13,975 nt of DNA, taken from Pseudomonadota bacterium (GTDB taxonomy: Bacteria > Pseudomonadota > Alphaproteobacteria > Rhizobiales > Rhizobiaceae). A program made the position numbers and the translations under genes. Of the stretch, positions 13,091 through 13,975 are shown piece by piece; the stretch's first letter is position 1; the number at the start of each line of letters is the position of its first letter. The DNA lies in NCBI GenBank assembly GCA_023387775.1, contig JAEWHN010000397.1:1-13975 (forward strand). Direction: 5' to 3'. Under the pieces are notes generated by a model. It searched no databases. It was not told where the DNA came from and saw only the letters and a list, made by a program, of their open reading frames with translations.

Positions 13091-13975
13091 TTATGCCGAG
13101 AGCGCCAGGAATTTTGCCACGATGGCGTCGCCCATCTGGACGGTGCCGACCTCGGTCTTGCCTTCCGACATGATGTCCTTGGTGCGCAGGCCGTCATCCA
13201 GCACGGCGGCAATCGCTGCCTCGAGGCGGTCGGCCTCGGCCACCATGTTGAAGGAATAGCGCAGGCACATGGCAAAGGACGCGATCATGGCGATCGGGTT
13301 GGCGATGCCCTTGCCGGCGATGTCGGGCGCCGAGCCGTGCACCGGCTCGTAGAGCGCCTTGCGCTTGCCGGTGGCGGCATCCGGCGCGCCGAGCGAGGCC
13401 GACGGCAGCATGCCGAGCGAGCCGGTGAGCATGGCGGCCACGTCCGACAGCATGTCGCCGAACAGATTGTCGGTGAGGATGACGTCGAACTGCTTGGGCC
13501 AGCGCACCAGCTGCATGCCGCCGGCGTCGGCCAGCATGTGCTCGAGCTGGACGTCGGCATATTTGGCCTTGTGGGTCTGGGTGACCACTTCCTTCCACAG
13601 CACACCCGACTTCATCACATTGTGCTTTTCCATCGAGGTGACCTTGTTGCCGCGCGTACGCGCCAGCTCGAAGGCCACGCCGGCGATGCGTTCGATCTCG
13701 TAGGTGTCGTAGACCTGCGTGTCGATGCCGCGCTTCTGGCCGTTGCCGAGATCGATGATCTCCTTGGGCTCGCCGAAATAGACGCCGCCGGTCAGCTCGC
13801 GCAGGATGAGGATGTCGAGGCCTTCGACCACCTCGGGCTTGAGCGACGAGGACGAAGCCAGCGCCGGATAGCAGATCGCCGGGCGCAGGTTGGCGAACAG
13901 CTGCATGTCCTTGCGCAGGCGCAGCAGGCCGGCCTCGGGGCGCATCTCATAGGGCACGTCGGCCCACTTCGGGCC
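13091..13975 (-). CDS. leuB: 3-isopropylmalate dehydrogenase, C-terminal part (5' end outside window)
   Basis: LeuB oxidises and decarboxylates 3-isopropylmalate with NAD, giving 2-oxoisocaproate, the last leucine precursor before transamination. The frame is open to the right edge, so about 75 N-terminal residues are missing; 294 residues are visible of the usual 360-370. The edge reads GPKWADVPYEMRPEAG, followed by LLRLRKDMQLFANLRPA with the substrate-binding arginines. ELTGGVYFG, EKHNVMKSGVLWKEV, the metal-binding DNLFGDMLSD and the cofactor loop YEPVHGSAPDIAGKGIANP follow. A GTG at 13957 is an internal valine and not the start. All visible active-site motifs are intact. The gene ends in a 13-bp hairpin and is followed by asd. 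Confidence 0.97.
   Translation of the reverse strand, partial: GPKWADVPYEMRPEAGLLRLRKDMQLFANLRPAICYPALASSSSLKPEVVEGLDILILRELTGGVYFGEPKEIIDLGNGQKRGIDTQVYDTYEIERIAGVAFELARTRGNKVTSMEKHNVMKSGVLWKEVVTQTHKAKYADVQLEHMLADAGGMQLVRWPKQFDVILTDNLFGDMLSDVAAMLTGSLGMLPSASLGAPDAATGKRKALYEPVHGSAPDIAGKGIANPIAMIASFAMCLRYSFNMVAEADRLEAAIAAVLDDGLRTKDIMSEGKTEVGTVQMGDAIVAKFLALSA

Noticed and set aside
1..13975. A novel defence, mobile or secondary-metabolite system
   Set aside because: All large genes are recognised core or common accessory families with normal composition. No transposase, integrase, phage gene, repeat-spacer array or toxin-antitoxin pair was seen.

Overview
The window is GC-rich chromosomal DNA from an alphaproteobacterium, most likely of the order Rhizobiales and close to the Mesorhizobium/Phyllobacteriaceae group. 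This rests on protein character (YneE-type bestrophin, S16 with an Ala-rich tail, Ffh with a Gly/Leu/Pro-rich tail), on chorismate mutase lying between ffh and rpsP, and on intergenic repeats of a kind I associate with rhizobial genomes. No database search was possible, so the genus is an inference.

Left part (1-3187): the 3' end of argG (arginine biosynthesis) converges on an exported MltB-type lytic transglycosylase gene, with a strong shared terminator between them. A TetR-family repressor gene and a short gene for an exported 84-residue protein of unknown function follow, both on the plus strand. GTAC-centred palindromes sit at the promoters of these two genes, suggesting autoregulation and perhaps control of the small exported protein.

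Middle part (3188-8745): a cytoplasmic PAS-PAS-GGDEF-EAL protein with intact motifs for making and degrading cyclic-di-GMP is divergent from a bestrophin-family channel gene. That gene converges on an ABC-F ribosome-associated ATPase gene of YheS type.

Right part (8716-13975): everything is on the minus strand. A translation and secretion operon runs ffh - chorismate mutase (4-base ATGA overlap with ffh) - rpsP and ends in a clear intrinsic terminator. Upstream of it are asd (aspartate-semialdehyde dehydrogenase) and the 5'-truncated leuB (3-isopropylmalate dehydrogenase), each with its own long intergenic region holding hairpins and candidate promoters. asd and leuB serve the aspartate-family and leucine pathways.

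I see no phage, insertion sequence, CRISPR array, tRNA, rRNA or defence system. The content is mostly core genome. The points most worth a second look are the TetR/small-protein palindromes, the hairpin-rich asd and ffh leaders, the rpsP neighbourhood without rimM-trmD, and the chorismate mutase active-site change.
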